Shown: in pieces, positions 21,333-36,408 of the stretch
Layout: each line of letters opens with the position of its first letter
How positions within the stretch are numbered: the first letter of the stretch is position 1
DNA from: Chytridium lagenaria
Taxonomy: Eukaryota; Chytridiomycota; Chytridiomycetes; Chytridiales; Chytridiaceae
Reading direction: 5' to 3'
DNA: 64,000 bases
NCBI GenBank assembly: GCA_025449115.1
Contig: JAHLKC010000016.1
Coordinates: 354,231-418,230, forward strand
Translations under genes and position numbers: made by a program
The notes under the pieces: model-generated
What the model was told of the DNA's origin: nothing
The model's database searches: none
Seen by the model: the letters and a program-made list of their open reading frames with translations, nothing else

Positions 21333-23060
21333 ATGGTGTCTTCAAAACATGCAATCCTTCCATTCCTCTTAACGCTCTTCATCGTCTCCACTCACGCCTG
21401 GTTATGGCGTCACCACCAATACGACGGTGACAGAATCTACAGATTCTTCATCTCCAACGCCGAAGAGAAAAACCAGATTTACTGGCTACTAAAGGTCCTC
21501 CCACACCGTCCTTGAAGTTTCCTTAATGTTTTTTAGAACTCATCCCTGGGTCTCGAAAGAATGGGCCAACATTCCAAAGACGGCATCATCGACATCCGCA
21601 TCCCCTCACAACCCTCCCCACCGCCAAACTCACCATCCTCCACACTTCCACACCACCATCCTCATCCGCAACCTCCAAGACCACATTGACACGGAACGCG
21701 CATACATGAAAGCGCATTCGTTTCGCATCGATGCGGAAATCAAGGCTGGGAATTTGAGCGTGTTGAGGGATTTCGGGAACGCGTTTAATGATTATCAAGC
21801 GTTGACACGTTGAATGCTTTCTTGGGAGGGTTGGAGGGGGTTGAGAGAGTTAGTGTTGGGAAGGCTTTTTGGGGGGAGGAGATTGTGGGGTTTAAGTTTG
21901 GGAGGGGAGGGAAACATGTGGTTTTTTCGGGAGGGATGCATGCGAGGTGAGACCTTTTCCTTTTTTTTTTCTCTTCTAATTTGTTAAAATAGAGAATGGA
22001 TAGGTCCTGCGATGGTTGCATGGTTGACGCATTTCCTCGTCACAAAACCCGAAGCCACCCATCTTCTGGATTTATTCACGTTCCATGTGATCCCTGTTGT
22101 GAATGTAGAGGGATACCGGTATACGAGGAGTAAGGATCGGTTATGGCGGAAAACGCTGCAACCGAATCCAGGAGTAAATGTATTGGGACGGATCCGAATA
22201 GGAATTGGTGAGTTGGTAATTTACATGTGAGTTTTTTTTGACATTGCTGTTTTGTTCATCAGGGATTTTGCGTGGAGCGGTGAAGGTGGATCCATAATCC
22301 GTGCACAAACACATACCAAGGTACGTTTTTTCCTTAACCTTAAACTCGAACTCTGCTATTTCATTTGATAACTCCCAAATGCGCATCTCCCTCTCAGGTT
22401 CCCATCCCTTCTCTGCTCCCGAATCGCTTTCCCTGTCCACCTACATGCTAAACCTCCAACGCACAACCTCCAACAACGTCATCTCCTACATTGATTTCCA
22501 CTCCTACTCCCAACTCTGGATGTACCCCAACTCTTACACATGCGATACGAGCAAGATGATCAAAGAAAGAGATAGGGTACATCGAGCTGCAGAGGAAGCC
22601 GTGATGGCGTTGAAGAGGGTTGGTGGGACGACATTTCAGTATGGGGATGGGTGTAATACGATTTACGTCGGTAAGTCTAGTTGTTGTATTCATTACATTG
22701 ATGTAAAATACGCTTGTTATGATTTGTTGATGTAAACAACCTTTTTTTTGTCTTGTAATAAGTTGATTGACTTACTGTTATTTGTCTTGATAAAGCTTCC
22801 GGCACATCCATCGACTGGGCTTACTACGTTGCTCGCATCCCTTACACCTACGTCGTCGAGCTCCGTGATCGCAATCAATGGGGATTCGCGCTCCCCGCCT
22901 CTGAAATCGTTCCTCGGGTTTAGAGTTGCAGGCTGGGATTTTAGCCATGTACAATCGTGTCGCCAAGGATGTGTATGGGGAGACTAAAGTAAAGCGGAAT
23001 ACAGGTGGAGCGGCGGTGAAGGCGGGATCGTATAAGAGGAGACGGGGGCAGGAGTTTTGA
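21333..23060 (+). CDS. Secreted zinc carboxypeptidase (M14A family)
   Basis: ATG 21333 opens a typical signal peptide (MVSSKHAILPFLLTLFIVST). The propeptide includes KDGIIDIRIP and TILIRNLQDHID. The catalytic domain has the zinc motif GGMHAREW, split by the 21947-21992 intron; WLTHFLVTKPEATHLL; VIPVVNVEGYRYTRS; TDPNRN-WDFAWSGEGGS; GSHPFSAPESLSLSTYM; the second zinc His in SYIDFHSYSQLWMYP; IDWAYYVARIPYTYVVELRD with the catalytic Glu; and a basic tail ending at 23058-23060. Other introns are about 21495-21536, 22207-22261, 22321-22398 and 22671-22794. Single-base losses are visible, for example one G before ACACGTTGAAT near 21809. The enzyme is likely secreted and processed to digest peptides outside the cell. 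Confidence 0.88.
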
Positions 23061-23387
23061 GAAGAGGTTTTTGAGGGATATTATACATGGTAGAAGTCAA
23101 TAAAGGGTTCTTCTTGATGTAAAAGGTATTCAAGGGATGGTTTGCAATTATCCATGAAGTAAATGTAATTGCCAGGAATAATAGACGGAAAAAAGGCGCT
23201 TGTTTTCAAGTGTAGATAAGGTCATTATTATTAAAAGTAAATGAGGTAACAGTCTCCACCTTTGAGTGTCCTAACCCCTCCCCCAACCCAACTGCCCAAA
23301 AGAAACAAAAAAAAAACAAAAACAAATACGACATAAATATAATCTCAACCCTCAGTCGCCTTCTCCCAAAATAAACCTATCTCCCTG
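23061..23387. other. Convergent 3' intergenic region
   Basis: This lies between the ends of the carboxypeptidase (+) and lipase (-) genes. AT-rich, with an A-rich tract at 23303-23330. No features were seen. Confidence 0.4.
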
Positions 23388-24768
23388 TTAATCCTCCTCA
23401 AAAAACACCTCCGCAAAATGCACCACCACATCCTCATTCCCCGAAAACTGCGGTTCCCTTTTCACAATCGTCGCATGCGCTCTCGCCTTCTCCGTCAAAA
23501 CATGCACCTTTCTCCATCCCAACAAATTCAACCCCCAAGCCGCAAACTCCTCATTATCCTGCACATCCACCGTTCGTTCCCTTACATTCTCCGTCACCCA
23601 CTTCGATAGCCACCAATTCACATTATAGTAAACGTTGAGAGACGACGTGATGGTTTTACGAGGGTACGCGCGGATAAACATGCGAACAAGGTGTTGGGTT
23701 TGGTAGGCCAAGAGATACCCTGTTAGAGAGGTGACGCCGACCACGATGAAAACGGGAGCTGCCACTGCAAATGGGATGCGGGAGTACCATGGTTTAGGGG
23801 GTACTACTTCTTCCTCTTTGGTTTCTTTAGAATCCGTGTTTACAGTGGTGGTGGTGTTGGCTAACGTTGACCCTGTGGACGACTCTGATGATCGTTCTCC
23901 AGGGGTTGGGATGGATGATACCTCTGCTGATGCAGGGACGACGATCGATGGGAACCGCGCATCGGGGACCACGTAGCGTCGATCCTCGGGAAGGGTTTCA
24001 TCAAAAGGCGAAATGATCTCGAACGCTCCACTTTTGTGAGCAATCAATCTATCGTTCTTGATATTGGCATAGGCGAACCTGGATTTAAACTGAAACCACC
24101 AAACATAGCATAAGTTTCGGTCTCCAACGACCATAAAACATGTATAAACAACATACCTTTTCTAATCCCTTCCAAAACGGTAACCTCGGATCTGACATAA
24201 CCGACAATATATTCCTCCCCTTCACCAACTCCTCTTCCACCTCCACCTCCCTCTCTCCATCCGCCCCCAAAATCCTCCCCGCACCTCCAACTCTCGCCTT
24301 CCCATCCTTCAAAAAAACATGCACCCCACTCCGTCCCGTAAACACAACCGCCAGCGCATTAAACACTTTATCAAACACCCTCCCCTGTTCCTGCGTCGCC
24401 CCAAGATGCGGCGTCGCAAACGTACAAAACGTCACAGGTATCACCCTCTCCAACCATCCCTCAACGTACAACACCCCAACAGTGTACCGCACAATCAATC
24501 CACCAAGGCTGTACCCGATGATACTGAAATGCGTCACGGCGGGGAGATCTGGCGATTGGAATCGTTCAATGATGGCGTTGGCGAGTCGGGCGCCGCAGCC
24601 ATCGACGCCGTGGTAGGTTGCGTAGCCTTCGTTGAGGGTACAGTTGAGGAATTCAATGGGGAGTGGGGAGGGGAGGGTGGAGTGTTTTTCTTGGAGGGTG
24701 GTTTGGATGTAGGTGAGGTGTTTGTGGGTACCCCAGAGACCGTTGTGGAGGACGATGAGGTGGACCAT
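23388..24768 (-). CDS. DUF676-type serine lipase/esterase with a membrane segment
   Basis: I choose ATG 24768 (MVHLIVLHNGLWGTHKHL), which puts the alpha/beta-hydrolase first strand at the N-terminus as in yeast Lpl1/Rog1. An upstream in-frame ATG at 24879 would add 37 Ser/Thr-rich residues. One intron (24090-24156, donor GTATGT) is removed to give 437 residues with no frame break. Motifs: oxyanion-side HNGLWG, nucleophile elbow SIIGYSLGGLIVRY (G-x-S-x-G), and CTFATPHLGA. After the intron comes RFAYANIKNDRLIAHKSGAF, then SPFDETLPEDRRYVVPDARF, and a hydrophobic helix AVAAPVFIVVGVTSLTGYLL suggesting membrane attachment. The protein likely acts on lipids at an organelle or lipid-droplet surface; the substrate is unknown. 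Confidence 0.85.
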
Positions 24769-24879
24769 GTTTGCGATGCAAGTGGATGTGTGAGATCTGA
24801 AGGTTGTTGCGGAACTTGAGGAAGGTGATGTGGGTTCGGTGAATCTGATTGTCCGAACGGACCTTTGATTTTTAATCAT

Positions 24880-25279
24880 GCCACGTTGTGCTCAATAAGT
24901 GAGAAAAATGGGCGTAAAACAAAGTCCCGCATAAGTTTTAATGCCCCCTAATCATAACTCCCTCTGCAGTTAAAATGGTAAAAAAATAATCAAGGGATAA
25001 TACAATATTCACATGTGGTTGTTGGATAATATCTACAAAAAGTATATAAGGTCTGCCATAGCCTCAGCACACAAAGTGCTCGAAACTCCAAAACGTCAAA
25101 ACGCAAAAGCATGCCAACGAAAAAAGAAAAGAGCCGTGGTCCGTGGAATATGAGGTTCTTCCAGAAAAAAAAAGAAATAAGACTACGAATGGGAAGATAT
25201 TTGATAAGAAAAAAAAAAAAGAGAGAAGCACTAAATACAGAGAAAAAACTCTTTAACCGGAGCATGGGAAGCCACAAAA
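24880..25279. other. A-rich intergenic region
   Basis: AT-rich with several A runs (25152-25162, 25209-25222). The minus-strand open frame over this stretch is only a Phe/Leu-rich reading of T runs. It is probably the 3' UTR of the RING gene plus the lipase promoter. Confidence 0.4.
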
Positions 25280-26639
25280 TCACCCCATCCGATTCTGATA
25301 AACCGCCACCAAAAGTCCAACAACAAATACTACAACAATCACCAAAAACCCCACATAAAACGCCCTAAACCCTCTCACAAACCAATCTCTCACCCGTCCA
25401 CCCACACTTTCCCCAATCTCCCCACCCTCCAACCGGGCAGGCGACACAGCGGTTAAACGACGCGTGCTGCTCGCATCATTAAACTGCGAGTCCCGACGTG
25501 ACCGCATTTCATCACTCGGGAGAAAGGAGGACCGGGATGCGGCAGAGGCTTCAGCGTCGGCTGTGGTGCGTTGAGGGGTGTTGGACCATTTTTCGTCAAG
25601 ACAGAAATCAGAGATACGAAGAAGACCGGGTGCAGGGTGTCCTGTTTCCGGATCTATATATTCCCATCAGCACGGTTATTCCAATGTTTTAAAAGAAAAC
25701 TCACCAATCGCCACTACACATTCCTTCAAATGCGCCTTCACATCTCTTCTGACCCCAATCCACGAACACCCCCCATCCGCGTAAGGGCACACCACATCCA
25801 ATCCATCAATGACGTTTTGCAGGTCAGAGTCGGGTAACCCGTGCTTTCGAACAGTGTAAGGGATGTAGGATCTACAGAATGGACATGTGTCTGATTTCCG
25901 AAGCCATGAGCGGGCACAAAGGGAGCAGATGAGACGGTCGTTGCAGCAGGTGAGGAGCTGATATGTGAGGGCATAAAGTTAGTCTGGTCTTGTTTGCGCC
26001 TTAAAAGAATAGCTAGGCTTAGGGCTATAAATTGAGATGGACTAGGGTCATGTGACTTGTAATTGTTACACGAATGATGGTAAGAGATGATGGTGCTGTG
26101 CCTTTCAGCAGATGAAGGAGGGGGAGATATGGCATCGAGAAATCCGAGGGATTATGGTGGGGGGTTGCATAAGAGAATACATATTGATCCCTGACTACGA
26201 AGGCATCCTTGCAACAAGCAATCATCACGCATCCATGCATCATCCATGAAAATCCAATGGGAGAAAAGATGGAGATGAAGCAAAAGACTAAAAAAATAAA
26301 AAAAAGGCTCACCTTTGCTCTATTCGGGATATAAAAACAAAGTGGACATTGCTCCAAATCCTTCATGGTCACTTTTCTATCATCATACACGGTTGATTTA
26401 TCCTGGTCTTTGTCATCGGGTGGAGGTATTTCCTCTTCCTTGGGTTCTCGAGGGATGCTTGAAGGAGGTGTGGATTCCTGTGTAGGTTGCAGTGTTGAAG
26501 AAAAGTTGAGGGTTGCATTGGGGGTTGATGATGTGAGTGTGGATGTGGAGGGTTGACGGTCTAGACTGTGGAGACTGGATTTCTCTGAATGGGATTCGAG
26601 GAGGTATGTGAGTTGGGCGGGTGGTTTCTTGGAGTCCAT
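25280..26639 (-). CDS. Tail-anchored RING / TRAF-type zinc-finger protein (probable E3 ubiquitin ligase)
   Basis: Three exons (26639-26313, 25957-25705, 25653-25280) give an unbroken 317-residue protein. The introns are 355 and 51 nt. Residues 1-90 are Ser/Pro/Thr-rich and disordered-looking. A RING-like finger begins CPLCFYIPNRAK at about residue 98, at the exon border, and continues LLTCCNDRLICSLCARSWLR and CPFCR, so all eight ligands can be Cys. A TRAF-type finger follows: VCPYADGGCSWIGVRRDVKA-HLKEC. A linker with DEKWSNTPQRTTADAEASAA leads to a single C-terminal helix, FYVGFLVIVVVFVVGLLVAV, ending YQNRMG. That layout puts the finger domains in the cytosol with the protein anchored by its tail, perhaps in ER or mitochondrial outer membrane. 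E3 activity is inferred from the RING; the target is unknown. Confidence 0.82.
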
Positions 26640-27221
26640 GTTTTGTCCTTTGTGAATAGTGATACGTTGCAGTGTAGATGATGATGATGATGATGCTGTT
26701 TATTTCTTGAAGGGGATTCAGTTGAGAGAGCCAGTAAATAAACAGGAGTCTTGTGAGGTCAAGCAATAATTGCAGAATGATGGGTTGTTGGACAAAAACA
26801 ATTAATTAATTATTTAATTAAAATGACACAGCATCTGTCATGCATGCTTTTCCAGTAAATCATCTGCTTGACGCGAGAGTGACAGGAGGATGACGATAAT
26901 GGGAGTACGTGGAGGTATGCTGAGGCCAGAGAGTAGAATGAAAGTATGCAACAACGTCAATATCACATCACATTCTATTTTTATACTGCAAATAGAGATC
27001 TTTCATACACTTAAGAGAATAGAAGAAAACACGTCAAAAGCTTAATACGACAAATACGATACAAAAAAAAAGGATAATCCTGGTCGAGCATACTTTTCGC
27101 ACAAGAAAACCCACTCCTATGCACCAATACACTTTATAACTTAAACGGCAACACCATGTCCATGTCTAAACCTACAAAGAATAACATACATCAGAAAAAC
27201 GAAAAAAAAAGAATATCAACC
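26640..27221. other. Intergenic region with microsatellite
   Basis: This holds the promoter of the RING/TRAF gene and the 3' flank of GH114. There is a (GAT)n run at about 26678-26695 and AT-rich ATTAATTAATTATTTAATTA near 26800-26820. No gene was seen. Confidence 0.4.
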
Positions 27222-28281
27222 CTACCGTTTCGAACGCGAAAGAGACCGTGTCGTAGCCGTCTTGTTTGCACCCTCATCAACAAAACCAGCCGTCACAACC
27301 ACACTCGTGTTACTCATCACAACTGGAGACCCCGTCGTAGCAACCACACCCCCAACAGTCCTCACCCCACCCTTATAAACCTGACAAAACTTGACATCCC
27401 TACTCACATCACAATTCGTCACAAACCCTTCATAGTTCAACCCATTCAACTTTTTACAAGCCGCAGCAACACCCCTCGCACCCACAGCTTCACATCCACC
27501 CTCCCCATCATCCGTGTACTCCACCGCGAAAACAGGTTTCCCAACCCCCACAAACCCTTTATACGCTTCACAGTTCCCAATAGCGTTACACCCCTCCACA
27601 ATAGCGAAATCCGTCATATTCATCACCTCAGGATAAGCCGTCAGCAAATCCACACCATTCTTCAACGCAATCCCCAAACCTAGGTTATGCGCGGATTCGG
27701 ATAACCATTTAACGTAGTTCAACGCATCGGTTTGAGTGAGAGGGAACCCGGTTTCCCCACCATACGTGTCGGTGTTGTCGGGTTCAATGGCATCACAACC
27801 GGCTGTGGCGGCGCGTTGGAGACGAGCTAGAATGAGGGTGCGGGTGATGGGGGAACGGATGTCGAGGAAACGTTCATCCCAGCCGGGGTATTTTGTGCCG
27901 AGGATGGAGGAAGGGAATTGGGGAAAGTCGGGACGAAAGTCTGGGTCGGTTTCAAGGGATCCGACTATGATTTTTTTTTTGGTTAGGTTGTAACGTGATG
28001 AAGATGAGAGGTGGTTTTTACCGTTGATGTAGCAAATGGCTTTTCGACCGGTGGAATGGGTTTTTTGGATGTTGAAATCGTTGTCAAGGTCATTACCGTA
28101 GATGGCAGCGTCGAATGTGTATGAGAAGGTGCCAGAGAGCTTCCACTACATGGATGTGAGTTTGCGATAAGGTAAAGAAGGGGGTTACCTGAAAGCTTTG
28201 ACCTATGGACGGTTTCCACCATGTTTTTTGGGTAAGAGATGGGGTGACGAGAAGAGCAATGAGGACGAGAAGAGGTGTCAT
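27222..28281 (-). CDS. Secreted GH114 glycosidase (endo-alpha-1,4-polygalactosaminidase family)
   Basis: ATG 28281 starts a signal peptide (MTPLLVLIALLVTPSLTQ). Exons 28281-28189, 28145-28022 and 27964-27222 join into an unbroken 319-residue frame; the introns are only 43 and 57 nt. Family landmarks: SFQWKLSGTFSYTFDAAIYGNDLDND-type N-terminus, CYINVGSLETDPDFRPDFPQ, KYPGWDERFLDIRSP, GCDAIEPDNTDTYGGETGFP, ALNYVKWLSESAHNLGLGIA, TDFAIVEGCNAIGNCEAY and KPVFAVEYTDDG. The family cleaves galactosamine-containing polysaccharides. The C-terminal ~55 residues are a hydrophobic/Ser-Lys-rich extension of unclear role. The product probably acts on the cell wall or secreted exopolysaccharide. The call rests on recognisable family motifs. 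Confidence 0.85.
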
Positions 28282-29395
28282 TGTTGAGGTGAATGTAGTG
28301 TGGAAAGGACGTGTGATAGCGTCTTTTTATGGGGGAATGGTTTGTCTTGTTTGGTCGTGGAAGATGAAAGTCCCTTGACGGAGTTGGTGACTGTGGTTTT
28401 TGGCGCTTTACGATATGTCTTTTTTTTTCTCCTGTATGCCCTTGCACGTTGAATGGCACCTCATTGTTTGGACGTCAAGGGGTCTTTTGAGATGGATGTC
28501 TTGCCACGCAGGTTTTGTGCGACACTTGACAGGTTTGGTATAATTATTATTTATTTCTCAATATATAAGAATAAGAATAAAGCCGAGCGTCTTTTCTTCT
28601 TTTTCTGTTTTACATGGTGGCCGTCGCCTTGGCCCTTGAGCGTCTTTTAATAGCGCATATAGTAATAAAGAGGGAAGAATCTCTGTAGGGAAAGACAACA
28701 ACAATAAGTATACCACGACTTTCTTGCCTTTTTGCGAAGGGCGGAACCAAAAAACGAGATCCTTCTACCGATAGTGCGCAGTCTGAAGAGGTTTGAGAAG
28801 ACGAGATGAAGAAACACGTAAAGATGATAGTATCCAATGAACAAGGGGAATTGATGATACGCACTGTTAAAGCAATGGTAAGTACATTTATATTGGGCGT
28901 TAAAAAAAGCCTTCACCAAGTCTACGAGCGATAGAGTCAGGGAGGTAAGCAAGGTGGCGTCCGTCCATTTGACTACTATATATAGAGTTACCTGAACTAA
29001 AAGAATGGTACCATCATGACGACATGTAAATAATTATGCCATTGGAGGCGGGTTTAAAAGCATATTTAAAAGGGCAAAACAAGCTCATGTGTTTATATAA
29101 CAACAATCGTTTCCAAAATAAACAGTAAAAAGTAATAAGTCTACATAAACAAAGGAGATGGTTCATCCGTACATCAAGGATGGGTAAATTAAAAACAAAA
29201 TAAAGAGAGTATTTTAAACAATATACAAGTTCTTTTAAAAACGAATAGGAGAGATTGGATAAGACGAGGCAAAAGGCAAGGGTAGGACGGGTAGGGGTTG
29301 CGGCTAAAGAATAATAGAATATGGGTTTGCGCAGCGGAAGTGGGTAGAAGCATTATAGCGGTGGATGAATGATGGTAATGACGTGGTTGGGTTCT
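28282..29395. other. Intergenic region, nothing convincing
   Basis: Two overlapping minus-strand open frames at 28610-28952 read as hydrophobic/aromatic protein without recognisable features and lack support. The rest is AT-rich non-coding sequence and presumably the promoter of the GH114 gene. Confidence 0.35.
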
Positions 29396-29984
29396 TTACT
29401 CCAACTTCCAAGGTTGGTCGGATGTAGGGGACATGGAGTCTGGGGACCGTTGTGGAGTGGGGAGGTATTCAATGTCCTTGAAAAAAGGGATAGCTTCAAG
29501 CACATTATTGACGTGACCGCTGTGATCTGTCTTGGTAGGGCTGTGAAAAAGAATAATAATAAAATATAAAAGGAGGTTAGGCGTATTCAAAAAAAAAAAG
29601 AAAAAAAAAAAAAAAAAAAAAAAAAGAAAGCCCCTCCCAAAAAAAAAACAAAAAACCGAACGACAAGAAAAAGAAAGGAAGAAAGACTACTCACTAAAAC
29701 CCACACCTCCACACTCCATCCGCCACAAACTTGAACTCGATATCCTGCGTCCGATCCAAAGCAATGGTTGCCTCAAATTCCTCGCCATCAATGGTGGTTC
29801 GTTTCATGGGGATGCTGCAGGACCAGTTGTCAAAGGTGCCAGTGACGTAGACTTCTTTCGAGGCGTGCTTCCATTTGAAGGTGAAAAAGGAGATGGGACG
29901 AGGCGAGGATTGACGACGGGAGCGAGGGGTGCGGATGGGATGCATTTGGGGGGAGGTGATGGTGAGAGGGGAGAAGGGGGGCAT
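29396..29984 (-). CDS. Small AMPK-type glycogen-binding (CBM48-like) protein
   Basis: ATG 29984, one 154-nt intron (29541-29694) and a stop at 29396-29398 give 144 residues with no frame break. After a Pro/Arg/Ser-rich N-terminus comes a nearly complete AMPK-beta/CBM48-like fold: FFTFKWKHASKEVYVTGTFD, NWSCSIPMKRTTIDGEEFEA, and DIEFKFVADGVWRCGFY. After the intron it continues PTKTDHSGHVNNVLEAIPFF. The Trp residues of the W-x-x-x motifs that contact starch or glycogen are present in part. No kinase-association domain follows, so it is not a full AMPK beta subunit; it resembles the short glycogen-binding proteins found beside other domains. The intron contains a 30+ nt A-rich tract on the plus strand. 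Binding of alpha-glucan is inferred. Confidence 0.8.
29589..29650. repeat. Poly-A/poly-T tract
   Basis: Almost pure A on the plus strand with scattered G, inside the intron of the CBM48-like gene. On the coding strand this is a very long pyrimidine tract close to the acceptor. Confidence 0.8.
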
Positions 29985-31548
29985 TTATGGAGAAGGTGGA
30001 ATTGGGCGGATGCTGTTTTAAATATGTTGAAGAGGTGAGTTTGATCGTAAAAAGTGATGATGGATATCAAAGGGTGGAGTGAGTGCAGCCTAGTCCGAGT
30101 ATTTGATGGAGTGGTGAATGGAGCTCCCGTGCCTGGTTTTTAAATATATTTTTTTTCCAATCCTTTTTTTTTTTGTTTGGATGAAATGTACCACAACAAC
30201 ACATCAATATAGAAAGCTGACTCACTGTCCATCACCACCCACTCCAAAACGGCCATGCCACAGAAACAGCTCATTTCTTCTTTTATTGTCACTCAAATGC
30301 CAAAGAAAAGTGACGCTACTCCCATTCGTCATTCTTATAGACACATATCCGTCATTGGGTTTTATCCGTGTGAATGATTTATGCATTCCAAGTCATCCAT
30401 CCATCCATCCAATCCATCCGTCCATCATCCATCCATCCATTCATGTAATCCATGCATGCAATAATCCATCGGTATTGGAAGGTTCCTCCCAAAGTAAAAA
30501 GTAAACGCAAAGACTGTTTGTTATCTTACCTTGTGCTTGCTGGTTGCAGTATGTATATAATATATGTATGTGGACAGAGTGTGAGGGTAGAGAGTAGAGA
30601 GTAGAGAGATAGAGAGAGAGAGAGAGTAAACTGAATACACTGGTTGTGGAAGAAGGAAAATAAAGAAGAGAAATGAATGAATGAGAGAGAGAGAGATGCT
30701 AATAAATATGTAATATGGATGATGATGATGATGAGAGGATAAGTATTTATTTATTTATTATTAAAGAAGTATTAAATAAATAAATTGCTTGTCTGTTTAT
30801 TAATTATTTATTAATTTATTATCAGATAGAATATGTAGTGCTGTACTACTTGTTTATTCTATTTATATACTCTTTAACACTACACATTCTACACTATTAC
30901 TAATGAATGATCCAATCAAACAAATGCTTGATGCTTGTCTAATATGCAGATGGAATATCAAACTCCGCTTCTTCCTCTTCCTTGGGTATGTTTAATATTT
31001 ATATATGCATCGATCCTTCTTATTCAATTTATTAAATTTATATTCAATTTAATATCGATCAATGAATGAATGAATCAATGATGGATATTACTTGCTTGAA
31101 CAGTTATTTACATAGCTATCAATCAACTGAAAGGCAAGCCCTCACTAATAAATAATAATAGTATGTAATAATAGTATTTAAATATTATTTACTAATAACT
31201 AATAGATACTAACCCCTTAAACAGCAAGCTTGACCCCACTCTCGGACATTCATTCATTCATTATTAACCCACCCCCACGTTTTCCATGGATGTTTAAAGT
31301 TAAAGCTGCGCTCGCGTGAGTGGGTTTACCCTCTCATCCGGCATAACCACAATGCACACTTCATGTCTATTAAAACTCTAATCACGCGACTGTATAATAC
31401 CTATTAGGTAGATACTGTGAAGCCTCAGTCACTCTCGGAATAAAGGGACCTGTCTCTCCTGTCAAGCCAGACATTCTTTTCAATTTTAATATTAATAATT
31501 AAATCATACATCTCTTTCATACCCTCATCTCTTTCATACCCTCATCTC
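29985..31548. repeat. Simple-repeat-rich intergenic region
   Basis: No gene was seen. There are tandem simple repeats: (ATCC)n at about 30385-30445, (GA)n at 30590-30625 and 30683-30695, (GAT)n at 30715-30734, then 500 nt of very AT-rich ATTT/AATA repeats with ATGAATGAATGAAT near 31063-31075. CTCTTTCATACCCTCAT occurs twice in tandem near 31510-31545, close to the 3' end of the TTLL gene. Confidence 0.6.
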
Positions 31549-35284
<3,736 letters not shown>

Positions 35285-36408
35285 TTCTTGAGATGGAATT
35301 CATGGTATTGCGATTAGGATTTGCATGCGGGGGTGGGTTGGAATATCATATGCGAGGGGCATATAGAAGGGATGCTTGGTGGTGATGGTGGTTGCCATTC
35401 ATGGATGGTTGTTACATAGCAATGAAATTGTCAAGAGGAGGACCGTCCAATTCAGCATTATGAGCAGGTTCGGACGTGGACGGCTCGATCTTTTCATATA
35501 TTAATTATAATGGATAGTAGCTTTTTTTTTTTTTGTTTATAGTTATTTATTGGGACAAACTCAAAATACATAAGTTCTCGACCCCGCATTCAAAGAAAAC
35601 CAAGAAAATAACAAGCTACGTGTCCCGTTCTGGGCTCAGCACGAGACAGACCGAAGGTAAGAAGCATAAGAGTAGAGTGAGCGTGGTCCAGGGGTAAGGG
35701 GAGAGGTGAGGGAATCTAAGAAGCCGTCAGGGGTCTTTTCGAATCATGATATAGTTGAGACCCGGGGTATTAATGTTCGTAGGGTACAGATATAACAGAG
35801 GACTTCAGGCCTGTCCTCATCCATCTCTTGTCTGGGGGAAGTGTGAAAAAGAATAAAGATAAAGAAAGGTACTGATATGGAGGGGATGGTGATACAGGTG
35901 TGAATTAAAAGTTGTCAAAGAGAAAGAAACGGTGAGTGCAGTATTTTTTTTTTTTTTTTTTTTTTTGTTTTTATATAGTATCTATTTGGGGGGTAAAAGG
36001 TAAGAACTCAAATACAAGATTTGGGAGCCGACCAAAAAAACCCAAACAGACCCAGCCAGATAAGCCCATAACAAGCATGGCACTCGTTAAACATCTTTCA
36101 AAACCAGTAAGTGAAAGTGCTGTGAAAGAAGATGGTAGACATGAGGAGAGAAGTTGGGGGAGAGGGCCATTTGACAGGGAGAAGAGAGAAAGGATAAACT
36201 ATCGGGATGGGTCCAAAACGCTACGGGAAAGGAGTATGAGCGGGACGGCCAGAGCCACATGTAGCAATCCCCTTCTGTATCCAGGGAGCCCCACCAATCC
36301 AGTGAACAAGAAAAAAGAGAATTGAAAGAAAGAAGTACAGCGTGGAGGGACATATTATGAGGGGTAGCAAGGGGACGAAAACAAAATAATAATTTGACAA
36401 TTAACTTT
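35285..36408. other. Intergenic region with poly-T tract
   Basis: This spans the promoter of the TTLL gene and the 3' side of the LINE. A T run (22 T) at 35945-35966 may be the reverse complement of an old poly-A tail. No gene was seen. Confidence 0.4.

Noticed and set aside
24140..24819. Two plus-strand open frames
   Set aside because: Antisense shadows of the lipase gene, whose strand has the G-x-S-x-G motif and clean splicing.
27156..27683. Plus-strand open frame of 175 codons
   Set aside because: It lies antisense to the third exon of the GH114 gene, whose minus-strand frame carries all family motifs.
30385..30445. ATCC-rich repeats considered as a CRISPR-like or regulatory array
   Set aside because: These are ordinary microsatellites without unique spacers, in a eukaryotic genome.
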